Assembly: GCA_019054805.1 (NCBI GenBank)
Contig: JAHQIY010000028.1
Location: 806,001-870,000 of the forward strand
Direction: 5' to 3'
Length of the DNA stretch: 64,000 nucleotides
From: Brachionus manjavacas
Lineage: Eukaryota > Rotifera > Eurotatoria > Ploima > Brachionidae
The first letter of the stretch is position 1, and every line of letters begins with the position of its first letter. The translations under genes and the position numbers were made by a program. The notes below the pieces were generated by a model. The model was given only the letters and a program-made list of their open reading frames with translations, was not told the origin of the DNA and did not search any database. Shown piece by piece: positions 12,991-23,600 of the stretch.

Positions 12991-13565
12991 TTAAGGGATA
13001 ATGCCACTATCACAGATGCTCTGCGGATAGCAAAAACCATAACAGCAATTGGTACTTTCTTGATTGTTTGATACACTTTGACACTCACCTTTATTCAAAC
13101 AGGACTTGTATAACGTAATGGTAGTGGTCATTAAAATAGTCTCAGTAATTTTACTAGTCTGTTCCGATGCTTGATGATTAATTTTTATGATAGTTTCCTT
13201 ACTAAAGCTTTCTGTTACAGTTGTTTTAATTGTTTCTTTGCTATAATTATGTGCAATTACTGTTGTTTCTAAATCTGGTGATATTGGACCTAGAGAAACT
13301 GTTGTGATGGATGTAAAATTCGTTTTATCAAAATGGGTGGTTTCTCCGGTCTTTATTTTGGTATTACTTGTTGATAACTGAGATTGGGTTGAAAAATTAA
13401 AAAAATTTTTTGTTGAAAAGCAAATAGATTTGGTTTGATTAACATGATAAAAGAAAGTGAGATTAATATAACCTTCAAAAAGAATGTTTAAAATTTTAAA
13501 AAAAATTAACTTATTTCAATACTACCTAATAGCAAAAGAATGAGCACTGTAAAATCAATTTTCAT
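12991..13565 (-). CDS. small secreted Thr/Ser-rich protein with six-Cys C-terminal module (2 exons)
   Basis: The coding sequence is join(12991..13472, 13526..13565) on the minus strand, 173 aa. Exon 1 encodes only a hydrophobic signal peptide core (M-K-I-D-F-T-V-L-I-L-L-L-L). The 53-bp intron has donor GTAGT (13525-13521) and an AG at 13474-13473, with a phase-1 split Gly. The mature part is a Thr/Ser/Asn-rich stalk of about 120 residues with several N-glycosylation sequons. It ends in a cysteine module spaced C-x5-C-x11-CC-x3-C-x5-C, then the stop. The spacing resembles small disulfide knots of the knottin type, a fold used for many unrelated roles. No family is recognised and no function is assigned. 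A Helentron fragment begins within about 30 bp upstream of the ATG. Confidence 0.6.
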
Positions 13566-13592
13566 TGTATATAAATACGAATACACTGCATC

Positions 13593-14064
13593 ATTACAAT
13601 ACGAATACACTGGTATGACACAAAATAAATGCGTTGAATTGAGTCTATTTGAATTTGTTTGTCGTAAACATGACTTGAACGTCAAAAAAATCTATTTGCT
13701 TAACTTGTACAAACATCCCAAGTACGAAAACGAAATGTTTCTAGTCGATTTAGACAAATTCATTTCAAAATATTACACAAATAGCACTAATTGTTCACTA
13801 ATTGTAATGGGCGATTTTAACATTGATTTCAATCAAGCGTCAAACAAAAAGTATTTGCACTTTTTTAAACAACAATTCAATTTGGAACCGTATTTTGACA
13901 AGTGCAAAACACACAAAAACATATCACAATTGGACTGGTGTTTCTACAATAAACACAATCATATTTTTGCCACCGCCGCCAATCCAAATGCCGGTTTTCA
14001 CTCACAGCCTTACACGACTTGGTTCAGCGATCATTCGGCAATATTTAGTGAAATTACTTTTTAG
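13593..14064 (+). pseudogene. EEP endonuclease fragment, Helentron C-terminal domain
   Basis: The open frame runs from 13540, but homology to the array endonuclease begins near 13593. It retains G-D-F-N-I-D-F, the Q-L-D-W-C segment and the terminal W-F-S-D-H with I-T-F at the stop. These are the second half of the endonuclease/exonuclease/phosphatase fold. The N-terminal half with the catalytic Asn and Glu is missing, as are the Rep and helicase domains, so this is a dead 5'-truncated copy. It diverges from the array copies at many residues, indicating a separate lineage. Confidence 0.75.
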
Positions 14065-14123
14065 AAAATTGATCAATTAACCTACTTTTATTTATTAGTG
14101 ATTATATGTTTGTGTTTTTTTTT
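13990..14123 (+). repeat. left arm of a 134-bp perfect inverted repeat
   Basis: The last ~25 codons of the plus-strand endonuclease fragment and the downstream flank are present again, reverse-complemented, at 14921-15054 with no mismatch seen by eye apart from A/T run length at the outer end. The inverted pair is separated by about 0.8 kb. Confidence 0.85.
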
Positions 14124-14426
14124 TAATTTGATTTCTATTTTAATTTAATTCAATAATTTAATTCAGTTGTTTTCTATTTGATTGACAACAAAAAAAATAA
14201 AATTTATTATTTATGCTAAACCCTTTTTATCTACTCTTTGGGGTACTTAATCAATTAATTCATTTCATTTATACTTTTAAAATTTTTTTTGCCAATTATA
14301 TTAATATCTTGATTGATATTTGATTTAGAAAAGCACATACAAAACTTTGTGAACATTGTTTTTGCTCAATTTCACACTCAATTAAACTAGAACTAAACAC
14401 GAGTTTAAATTTTAAAAAAATTTATT

Positions 14427-14684
14427 TTGCCTAGATTTTACTTACACAGATATTTTTGACTTTTAGTTTTTTTTCATATTTTTGAAATATTTGAAAAGGG
14501 AGTGGTGTATCAGTTTGAAATTTGGCCAGCACTCTACTTATCATTAAAAGATTTTGGTCACAAATTTTCAGCTCTTTAGCTTGTTTCATTCGTCCATTTT
14601 GGCCTGTCAACGGACGGACGGACGGACACGACAAACGTAATACCTAGATTTTTTTTTACTAGCATAGTAAAATCTAGGCAACCC
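14427..14684 (+). repeat. 3' terminal module of the second Helentron family
   Basis: Bounded by TTGCCTAGATTTTAC (14427-14441) and its exact reverse complement (14667-14681). Inside are (GGAC)4 near 14610-14628 and the hairpin CCTAGATTTT/AAAATCTAGG (14643-14680). The same architecture with different internal sequence ends every array unit, so it is likely the conserved cis-acting 3' end. Confidence 0.7.
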
Positions 14685-14920
14685 TAACCATTTTTGTTGT
14701 TTCTAACTGTTTTTAAATCAAAATAGATTTCTTTTCTTCTTCAGAATTCAAAAATTTTTGTATCTTCATAAAAATCCTAAAATAAAAAATTTTTTAGACC
14801 AACTTAAGTTTTTAGAAAATTTTTAAACCTGTTAAAAGTCTTGTTCATGATTTAAAATAGATATTTGTAAAAATGAATAAAATCCTGGTATTATATCTTT
14901 GATCAAAATTGGGTTAGGTA
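14685..14920. other. AT-rich spacer, nothing recognised
   Basis: About 235 bp between the end of the plus-strand Helentron fragment and the inverted copy that abuts the array. No open frame or repeat was seen. Confidence 0.5.
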
Positions 14921-15054
14921 AAAAAAAAACACAAACATATAATCACTAATAAATAAAAGTAGGTTAATTGATCAATTTTCTAAAAAGTAATTTCACTAAA
15001 TATTGCCGAATGATCGCTGAACCAAGTCGTGTAAGGCTGTGAGTGAAAACCGGC
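14921..15054 (-). repeat. right arm of the inverted repeat; endonuclease tail fragment fused to the array edge
   Basis: Minus-strand copy of the last ~25 codons of the second-family endonuclease plus its 3' flank. It stops at 15054 and is followed directly by the terminal GGGTTGCC of array unit 1, so it forms the left boundary of the array. Confidence 0.8.
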
Positions 15055-15057
15055 GGG

Positions 15058-16646
15058 GGGTTGCCTAGATTTTTCGCTGATATATGAATATCAAGAAAAA
15101 AAAAATCTAGGTATTACGTTTGTCGTGTCCGTCCGTCCGTCCGTCCGTCCGTCCGTCCGTCCGTCCGTCCGTCCGTCCGTCCGTCTGTGGACACATTTAA
15201 CCCTAGTTTTTAGATAATAACCCTAGTTTTAAAAATGACAAAAAATATGTCGATCGATAGCATTGAATACATAAAAGGCGCGAAAAATCTAGGCAATCTA
15301 ATTTTTTAAAAATTAAACTTTAAATCGATCAATCACTAAAACAAAAATATTAATCAAAAAGATTAAAGTAATAAAAAATTTATTGACAACAAAAGTATGA
15401 ACTAAAAAAGAAAAAAAGAGAATTAAAATGTGATCTCGGTGAAAATAGCCTGATGATCACTGAACCATGTTGAATATGGCTGTGATTTAAATTGACCAAA
15501 AGAATGTGACTTGCTCGTTAGACACCAATCCAATTGAGACATATCCTTGAAAGTTAAACATTTGCTAAACACGGGTGTCATGTTCAAATTGTCTCTTAGC
15601 GTATCAAGATATTTAGAATTGTTTTCTCTATTAAAGTCAATATTGAAATCACCAAAGATTACCAAAGAGTCTTGGCTGTGCAAATTTAAATTCAAAAAGG
15701 CAATCAACTCTTGAATAAACTTGTCATTGTCCATCTTTGGATGCTTGTAAAGATTTAAAAAATAAACAACTGTTGAATTTAGAAAAGATTCAGCCTTTTA
15801 AATTGGTTTTTCTAATATATATTATATAATTTTATTTTTACTTTTAAAAAAAACTATTTCAAATAACCAAAATTGTTAATTATGGAATGGTTATTAATGA
15901 CATTGTATGGTGATGCAAATACAATCATTATTTAAAAATTCGTCAACATAATTTTTTTATCGATTTTTTTCCTAGCAACTAAAATTAATTTTTAGAAATT
16001 ATTATAAATTATTTTGTTGCAATATTTTTAGTTAAAAATCGGGTTTTTTTTCAAATTAAATAAAGAAAAAACAATTTGAAAAACATATTGTGTGCTTCAT
16101 AGAATTTCATTTATATATTTCGAAAAAATGGGGCGCAAAAAATAAGAAAGATTTAACATAAATATTCTCATAAATAAATTCTTAAATCATAATCCAAAAA
16201 ATAATTAATTGTTTGAGTTAAACCACTTATTGGTACAGGGTTCCGGTTAGGGAATTGCTCTAATTGATAGAAAAAAATTAGTGAGAACGGGGTCCGGGGC
16301 GGAGCCCTGGTTTAGGGTTCCGGGTATGCAGTAAGCTAGAGAACCATTAGTAAAAATTACTATTATTTTTGAATGTTAAATAATCTAATAATTATTAGTT
16401 ATTATTTTAGCATAAATATTCTCATAAATAAATTCTTAAATCTTAATCCAAAAAAATAATTAATTGTTTGCGTTAAACCACTTATTGGTACAGGGTTCCG
16501 GTTAGGGAATTGCTCTAATTGATAGAAAAAAATAATTAGTGAGAACGGGGTCCGGGGCGGAGCCCTGGTTTAGGGTTCCGGGTATGCAGTAAGCTAGAGA
16601 ACCATTAGTAAAAATTACTATTATTTTTGAATGTTAAATAATCTAG
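15058..16646 (-). mobile_element. array unit 1, non-autonomous (1.59 kb)
   Basis: Endonuclease tail at 15423-15734 and two ~257-bp subrepeats. 3' block of subtype A (TAGATAATAACCC, CAATCTA). One of the longer (GTCC)n tracts, about 14 copies. Subterminal repeats TTGCCTAGATTTTTCGC at 15061-15077 and its complement at 15280-15296. First unit of the array; its left edge joins a fragment of another Helentron family. Confidence 0.85.
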
Positions 16647-18226
16647 GGGTTGCCTAGATTTTTCGCTGATATATGAATATCAAGAAAAAAAAAATCTAGG
16701 TATTACGTTTGTCGTGTCCGTCCGTCCGTCCGTCCGTCCGTCCGTCCGTCCGTCCGTCCGTCTGTGGACACATTTAACCCTAGTTTTTAGATAATAACCC
16801 TAGTTTTAAAAATGACAAAAAATATGTCGATCGATAGCATTGAATACATAAAAGGCGCGAAAAATCTAGGCAATCTAATTTTTTAAAAATTAAACTTTAA
16901 ATCGATCAATCACTAAAACAAAAATATTAATCAAAAAGATTAAAGTAATAAAAAATTTATTGACAACAAAAGTATGAACTAAAAAAGAAAAAAAAGAGAA
17001 TTAAAATGTGATCTCGGTGAAAATAGCCTGATGATCACTGAACCATGTTGAATATGGCTGTGATTTAAATTGACCAAAAGAATGTGACTTGCTCGTTAGA
17101 CACCAATCCAATTGAGACATATCCTTGAAAGTTAAACATTTGCTAAACACGGGTGTCATGTTCAAATTGTCTCTTAGCGTATCAAGATATTTAGAATTGT
17201 TTTCTCTATTAAAGTCAATATTGAAATCACCAAAGATTACCAAAGAGTCTTGGCTGTGCAAATTTAAATTCAAAAAGGCAATCAACTCTTGAATAAACTT
17301 GTCATTGTCCATCTTTGGATGCTTGTAAAGATTTAAAAAATAAACAACTGTTGAATTTAGAAAAGATTCAGCCTTTTAAATTGGTTTTTCTAATATATAT
17401 TATATAATTTTATTTTTACTTTTAAAAAAAACTATTTCAAATAACCAAAATTGTTAATTATGGAATGGTTATTAATGACATTGTATGGTGATGCAAATAC
17501 AATCATTATTTAAAAATTCGTCAACATAATTTTTTTATCGATTTTTTTCCTAGCAACTAAAATTAATTTTTAGAAATTATTATAAATTATTTTGTTGCAA
17601 TATTTTTAGTTAAAAATCGGGTTTTTTTCAAATTAAATAAAGAAAAAACAATTTGAAAAACATATTGTGTGCTTCATAGAATTTCATTTATATATTTCGA
17701 AAAAAATGGGGCGCAAAAAATAAGAAAGATTTAACATAAATATTCTCATAAATAAATTCTTAAATCATAATCCAAAAAAATAATTAATTGTTTGAGTTAA
17801 ACCACTTATTGGTACAGGGTTCCGGTTAGGGAATTGCTCTAATTGATAGAAAAAAAAATTAGTGAGAACGGGGTCCGGGGCGGAGCCCTGGTTTAGGGTT
17901 CCGGGTATGCAGTAAGCTAGAGAACCATTAGTAAAAATTACTATTATTTTTGAATGTTAAATAATCTAAAAAATTATTAGTAATTATTTTAGCATAAATA
18001 TTCTCATAAATAAATTCTTAAATCTTAATCCAAAAAATAATTAATTGTTTGCGTTAAACCACTTATTGGTACAGGGTTCCGGTTAGGGAATTGCTCTAAT
18101 TGATAGAAAAAAAAATTAGTGAGAACGGGGTCCGGGGCGGAGCCCTGGTTTAGGGTTCCGGGTATGCAGTAAGCTAGAGAACCATTAGTAAAAATTACTA
18201 TTATTTTTGAATGTTAAATAATCTAG
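16647..18226 (-). mobile_element. array unit 2, non-autonomous (1.58 kb)
   Basis: Endonuclease tail at 17001-17312, two subrepeats, subtype A. The left junction reads AATAATCTAG|GGGTTGCC, retaining four more bases of the neighbouring subrepeat than most junctions do. Confidence 0.85.
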
Positions 18227-19540
18227 GGGTTGCCTAGATTTTTCGCTGATATATGAATATCAAGAAAAAAAAAATCTAGGTATTACGTTTGTCGTGTCCG
18301 TCCGTCCGTCCGTCCGTCCGTCCGTCCGTCCGTCCGTCTGTGGACACATTTAACCCTAGTTTTTAGATAATAACCCTAGTTTTAAAAATGACAAAAAATA
18401 TGTCGATCGATAGCATTGAATACATAAAAGGCGCGAAAAATCTAGGCAATCTAATTTTTTAAAAATTAAACTTTAAATCGATCAATCACTAAAACAAAAA
18501 TATTAATCAAAAAGATTAAAGTAATAAAAAATTTATTGACAACAAAAGTATGAACTAAAAAAGAAAAAAAAGAGAATTAAAATGTGATCTCGGTGAAAAT
18601 AGCCTGATGATCACTGAACCATGTTGAATATGGCTGTGATTTAAATTGACCAAAAGAATGTGACTTGCTCGTTAGACACCAATCCAATTGAGACATATCC
18701 TTGAAAGTTAAACATTTGCTAAACACGGGTGTCATGTTCAAATTGTCTCTTAGCGTATCAAGATATTTAGAATTGTTTTCTCTATTAAAGTCAATATTGA
18801 AATCACCAAAGATTACCAAAGAGTCTTGGCTGTGCAAATTTAAATTCAAAAAGGCAATCAACTCTTGAATAAACTTGTCATTGTCCATCTTTGGATGCTT
18901 GTAAAGATTTAAAAAATAAACAACTGTTGAATTTAGAAAAGATTCAGCCTTTTAAATTGGTTTTTCTAATATATATTATATAATTTTATTTTTACTTTTA
19001 AAAAAAACTATTTCAAATAACCAAAATTGTTAATTATGGAATGGTTATTAATGACATTGTATGGTGATGCAAATACAATCATTATTTAAAAATTCGTCAA
19101 CATAATTTTTTTATCGATTTTTTCCTAGCAACTAAAATTAATTTTTAGAAATTATTATAAATTATTTTGTTGCAATATTTTTAGTTAAAAATCGGGTTTT
19201 TTTCAAATTAAATAAAGAAAAAACAATTTGAAAAACATATTGTGTGCTTCATAGAATTTCATTTATATATTTCGAAAAAAATGGGGCGCAAAAAATAAGA
19301 AAGATTTAACATAAATATTCTCATAAATAAATTCTTAAATCATAATCCAAAAAAATAATTAATTGTTTGCGTTAAACCACTTATTGGTACAGGGTTCCGG
19401 TTAGGGAATTGCTCTAATTGATAGAAAAAAAAATTAGTGAGAACGGGGTCCGGGGCGGAGCCCTGGTTTAGGGTTACGGGTATGCAGTAAGCTAGAGAAC
19501 CATTAGTAAAAATTACTATTATTTTTGAATGTTAAATAAT
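18227..19540 (-). mobile_element. array unit 3, non-autonomous, shortest full unit (1.31 kb)
   Basis: Endonuclease tail at 18577-18888 and a single subrepeat, subtype A. It shares the CTAG-extended left junction of unit 2, so units 2 and 3 probably arose by duplication. It directly precedes the autonomous copy. Confidence 0.85.
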
Positions 19541-19887
19541 GGGTTGCCTAGATTTTTCGCTGATATATGAATATCAAGAAAAAAATCTAGGTATTACGTT
19601 TGTCGTGTCCGTCCGTCCGTCCGTCCGTCCGTCCGTCCGTCCGTCCGTCTGTGGACACATTTAACCCTAGTTTTTAGATGTTAACCCTAGTTTTAAAAAT
19701 GACAAAAAATATGTCGATCGATAGCATTGAATACATAAAAGGCGCGAAAAATCTAGGCAATCTAATTTTTTAAAAATTAAACTTTAAATCGATCAATCAC
19801 TAAAACAAAAATATTAATCAAAAAGATTAAAGTAATAAAAAATTTATTGACAACAAAAGTTGAACTAAATAAGAAAAAAAAAGAGAA
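19541..19887 (-). promoter_or_regulatory. 3' terminal region of the autonomous Helentron: hairpin, (GTCC)n, subterminal inverted repeats
   Basis: Contains the hairpin CCTAGATTTTT/AAAAATCTAGG with inner TGATAT/ATATCA complementarity, the GTGTCC/GGACAC pair flanking the (GTCC)n tract, and TTGCCTAGATTTTTCGC with its inverted partner about 200 bp inside. In Helitron-type transposition a 3' hairpin marks the end of strand transfer. That role is inferred here from family knowledge. Confidence 0.65.
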
Positions 19888-20628
19888 TTAAAATGTGATC
19901 TCGGTGAAAATAGCCTGATGATCACTGAACCATGTTGAATATGGCTGTGATTTAAATTGACCAAAAGAATGTGACTTGCTCGTTAGACACCAATCCAATT
20001 GAGAAATATCCTTGAAAGTTAAACATTTGCTAAACACGGGTGTCATGTTCAAATTGTCTCTTAGCGTATCAAGATATTTAGAATTGTTTTCTCTATTAAA
20101 GTCAATATTGAAATCACCAAAGATTACCAAAGAGTCTTGGCTGTGCAAATTTAAATTCAAAAAGGCAATCAACTCTTGAATAAACTTGTCATTGTCCATC
20201 TTTGGATGCTTGTAAAGATTTAAAAAATAAACAACTGTTGAATTTCCCTTTTTAAATTTGAATAAACTCAATTCAACACATTTCGATTGATTAATGCCCG
20301 AATACTCAAACCCTGTGGATGCATTGTGTGCAACTAATTCAAAATTGTCAACAAGTGATTTTTCCTTGCGTATTAAACATATTTGTCCATTTGAACAATT
20401 TAAATTGATTCCACTTGAATAATAAACAAGGTGATAATTGTCAAATAATAATTTTGCTTCATTTTGTCTAAAATTTTTTCTATTGTGACATTCACTTAGA
20501 AAAATAACATCAGCTTGCTTATATCCATAATCATATTTGACATTTTCTTTGTTTGAATTAAACGATTGAATATTTTGAAACATTATTGTCAAATCACTTG
20601 TTCTCTTCAACTCAAAACCATAGTCCAA
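19888..20628 (-). CDS. EEP endonuclease domain of the Helentron replicase (C-terminal part)
   Basis: 246 codons. The first codon of the open frame is TTG and overlaps the end of the helicase frame by 17 bp in another frame, so this is the C-terminal domain of one polyprotein separated by a one-base frame break near 20,626 (a T4 run), not an independent gene. Catalytic features of the endonuclease/exonuclease/phosphatase fold: Q-N-I-Q-S with Asn19, S-E-C with Glu46, G-D-F-N at 171-174, and W-F-S-D-H with Asp236-His237. This is an apurinic-like endonuclease domain, the diagnostic extra domain of Helentrons. The last 103 codons (from the internal Met144) are the part kept in the short array units; this copy has Ile where most have Met in K-D-x-S-Q. 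Confidence 0.85.
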   Translation of the reverse strand: MDYGFELKRTSDLTIMFQNIQSFNSNKENVKYDYGYKQADVIFLSECHNRKNFRQNEAKLLFDNYHLVYYSSGINLNCSNGQICLIRKEKSLVDNFELVAHNASTGFEYSGINQSKCVELSLFKFKKGNSTVVYFLNLYKHPKMDNDKFIQELIAFLNLNLHSQDSLVIFGDFNIDFNRENNSKYLDTLRDNLNMTPVFSKCLTFKDISQLDWCLTSKSHSFGQFKSQPYSTWFSDHQAIFTEITF

Positions 20629-23600
20629 AAGAGTAATGGTTTCTCATGTTAGCATTCGATCTTAGTCTATTCATTTCAATGCGAACCGGATCATTTTGTT
20701 CAAACAATTGCAATTCTTTTTCTCGTTGTTCTTTGGACAATCGTTGAACACGTGCACTCTCAATCGAAAGACTGCCATACAAATACAAACCAGTCAGCTT
20801 AGTTGCTCTACTCAATGCTACATACAACAACGATCGTTTCAAACTGTCTCCAATGAACACAGCAACACATGTATACGATTGTCCCTGTGATTTGTGTATG
20901 GTCATTGATTCACATTCAATCAAAGTAAATTGTCTCCTATCCACGCGATAATTGCCACCCGCTTTTGGTCTTTTAATTGTCTGTTGTTCGTAAACCAACG
21001 CAGTCAAATGTGGATCTATTGTTTCTTTTAGAATCAATGCATCATCTCTCATCCATTTAAGTTGATCGTTTTCATTTCGTGACAAATGACCAACATCTTT
21101 ATCTGCAAATTCCAAGTACACTCGTTTAACCAATGGCTTTACGTCTGTTTTTTTCTTTGTAAAAACAATATGTTTCAAACACCCAACTGCACCATTCACT
21201 AGACCATCTTCTGTTCGCACATTTGTTGTCATCATGTATTTGCAGTTGACTTTAAATCTCAACAATGTAGGCATTCCACATGTTTTATTCATGTCCATTT
21301 CATTTCTAAGACTTGCCACTAGGTTTTTTGCTTTATTTGAATTTTTCTCTTTGCCTTGAGCCAAATCAATTGCTCGATTTTCAATTAAATCACCAGGCAT
21401 TGATCTCAACTTGTAATCGTTGTATTCATTCACTCCTTTATTTGAATGAATAACACAAATAGCTTCTCTTGGTATTTGATCAATGAGAACAATGCGTGAA
21501 TTAAACATTCTCACTTGTTCTTCACTCAAACCTATAACACCTTTGTTTCCAAGTGTATTAAGAGCTTCAGCAAACACTGCATCGTCACGTTGTCTCATTA
21601 TTTCCTTGAGTTCAACAAATTCAAACTTGTGCCACAACAAATCACCTGCCAAAATCGAATAGCCACTCTCTCCTCTAGATCTTTCAAATATCCAACTGTC
21701 TTGCACTGGACATATTTGATTTAAATCACCAACAACAACAATAGATATATTGCCAAATGGCTTTGAATTGTCCATTATTTGCATTAAACGCTTATTTAAT
21801 TTCGAAAATAAATTGCTTCCGACCATCGATATTTCATCAATTATTAATAATTTTACTTTTTTAAATAGCTTTCGCACTTTTGTCAATAAATTTTCTGACA
21901 ATCTGTCCATATTGTTTGTATGAATTGGAAAATGGAACAATGAGTGCAAAGTTGATCCTTTAATGTTAAAAGCTGCTTTGCCAGTAAATGCTGACAAGAG
22001 AACAGTAATAGAAGTTGGATCATCGATATTGTCACTATTTATTCTTATAAACGTTTGATATAACGACTTGATTAGATGAGACTTACCAGTGCCCGCACCA
22101 CCACTAACAAAATGATAAAATGGCTCTGTTGATCGTACACAATCGATAAAATTTGACAAATACTTGTGTTGAATACGATTAAGAGACTTCATCAATGTTG
22201 CATATTCATCATTTGTTGTTCGCTTTGGCAAAATTATCGAATCACAATCGGCATTAATCATACTTTGCAAATTACTAATTTCATCTTGAATAACAGCATG
22301 ATATCCAAATTCATCTTCAATTTCTTCATTTCTCGCTTCATTTGCATTCGTCACAAGGTTTTCATTTGCTTCATTCACTCGTTCCACATAATCTTCGACC
22401 ATACGTTCATAATGCTCTTGTATTTCTGTTTCCAAATCATTTATAGCTTTATCAAACTCTTCTGCCACAACAGATTCAAAGCGTGCACGATTATTACCTA
22501 TAATTGTCTTGTTGAGCTCAAATATTTCAAATGTATCTTTTACTTCAACTTCTTTTTTTTCATTTCTCCACGGGTGAAACAACATTATTTCAACACGATA
22601 GTAATTTTCCGGATCTTTTATTCGATTATATCTTTTGTAACGCAATATTTTACACTTGTTTCTTTTTTTTACATATCCATCGTTATTTTTCAATTTAATC
22701 AATTTTGAATTACTTGCTATTTCAACAGTGTCAGAAACATCATCGTCTTCACCAGTGTTCGTTTCAACTCTTGCCAATTGTTCATTTTCAAAATAATAAT
22801 TGTTGTCATCTTCGTCCAAATTTTCGTCTTCTTCTTCTTGAAATCGTCCAACTCGAGTCAAATCGTTTGGATCTTTTGCTCTTTCTCTTGAAAAATAGTC
22901 AAAGTAAGTGGCAAATTCGGCCAAACACATTCTTTCCATTTCAATAGGTCTATTAACATAATGCTGAAGTATGCCAGCTCGAAATATGTTTTTGGATTCA
23001 GGATTCATTATTTCCAAATAGCGATCCTCCTTAAGTATAACATTTCTTTCTTTGGAAGGAAATGTATTTACGTAAATGGTTTCACGAGATGTTCGCGACA
23101 CTGGCATACTCAACAATGTATATGTACACTCTTGAGCTGATATTTCACAACAATTGTTAAACTTGTTGGCTACCTTTAACAAACGTTGTTTAACACTCAA
23201 ATTTCCACGCACCACTTCCTCAACAGTATTTTTAAGTAGTCGTGACATTGAAGCATTTGATTTGAGCATGTACGCTGACACATAAGCTGCAGCACCATAC
23301 GGATCAGTAATAAATTGAATGTCCATATTTGCTCTGTGACGAACATAAATGGGTTTATTGTATGGATTAACCATTATGTCATTAGATGATCTTTTTAAAA
23401 AGACTGTAGATCTTTTAATAGAACGTGAAAGTGCCCTCAAATAATCAATTTCATTTAATCCTATCATTTCTAAAAATTGTTCAAAATTAATTGAATATGA
23501 TGAGTTACTTTTGAATTTTGTATTTATTTCATTCAATTTCTCTCTTATCATTAGAAAATTTTCGTAAGCCTTGTGAAAATCGTTATCATCTTTTTTCAAA

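Larger units (their letters stand above)
13593..14690 (+). mobile_element. 5'-truncated fragment of a second Helentron family
   Basis: Plus-strand 3' part of an element related to, but clearly distinct from, the array family. It contains the C-terminal half of an EEP endonuclease (to 14064) and about 360 bp of noncoding DNA. It ends in a module bounded by inverted repeats (14427-14441 and 14667-14681) that holds (GGAC)4, the shared string ACACGACAAACGTAATACC and a terminal hairpin. The left edge lies about 30 bp from the start codon of the secreted-protein gene. It is flanked there by a 15-bp direct duplication (13574-13588 and 13598-13612). Confidence 0.75.

Noticed and set aside
16290-16330. 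TTTAGGG strings as telomeric repeats
   Set aside because: They occur once per subrepeat within a fixed GC-rich core and are never in tandem, so there is no telomere tract.
22166-22947. Plus-strand open frames opposite the Rep-helicase gene
   Set aside because: Antisense shadows rich in Phe, Ile and Cys. The minus-strand frame has all Rep and helicase motifs.
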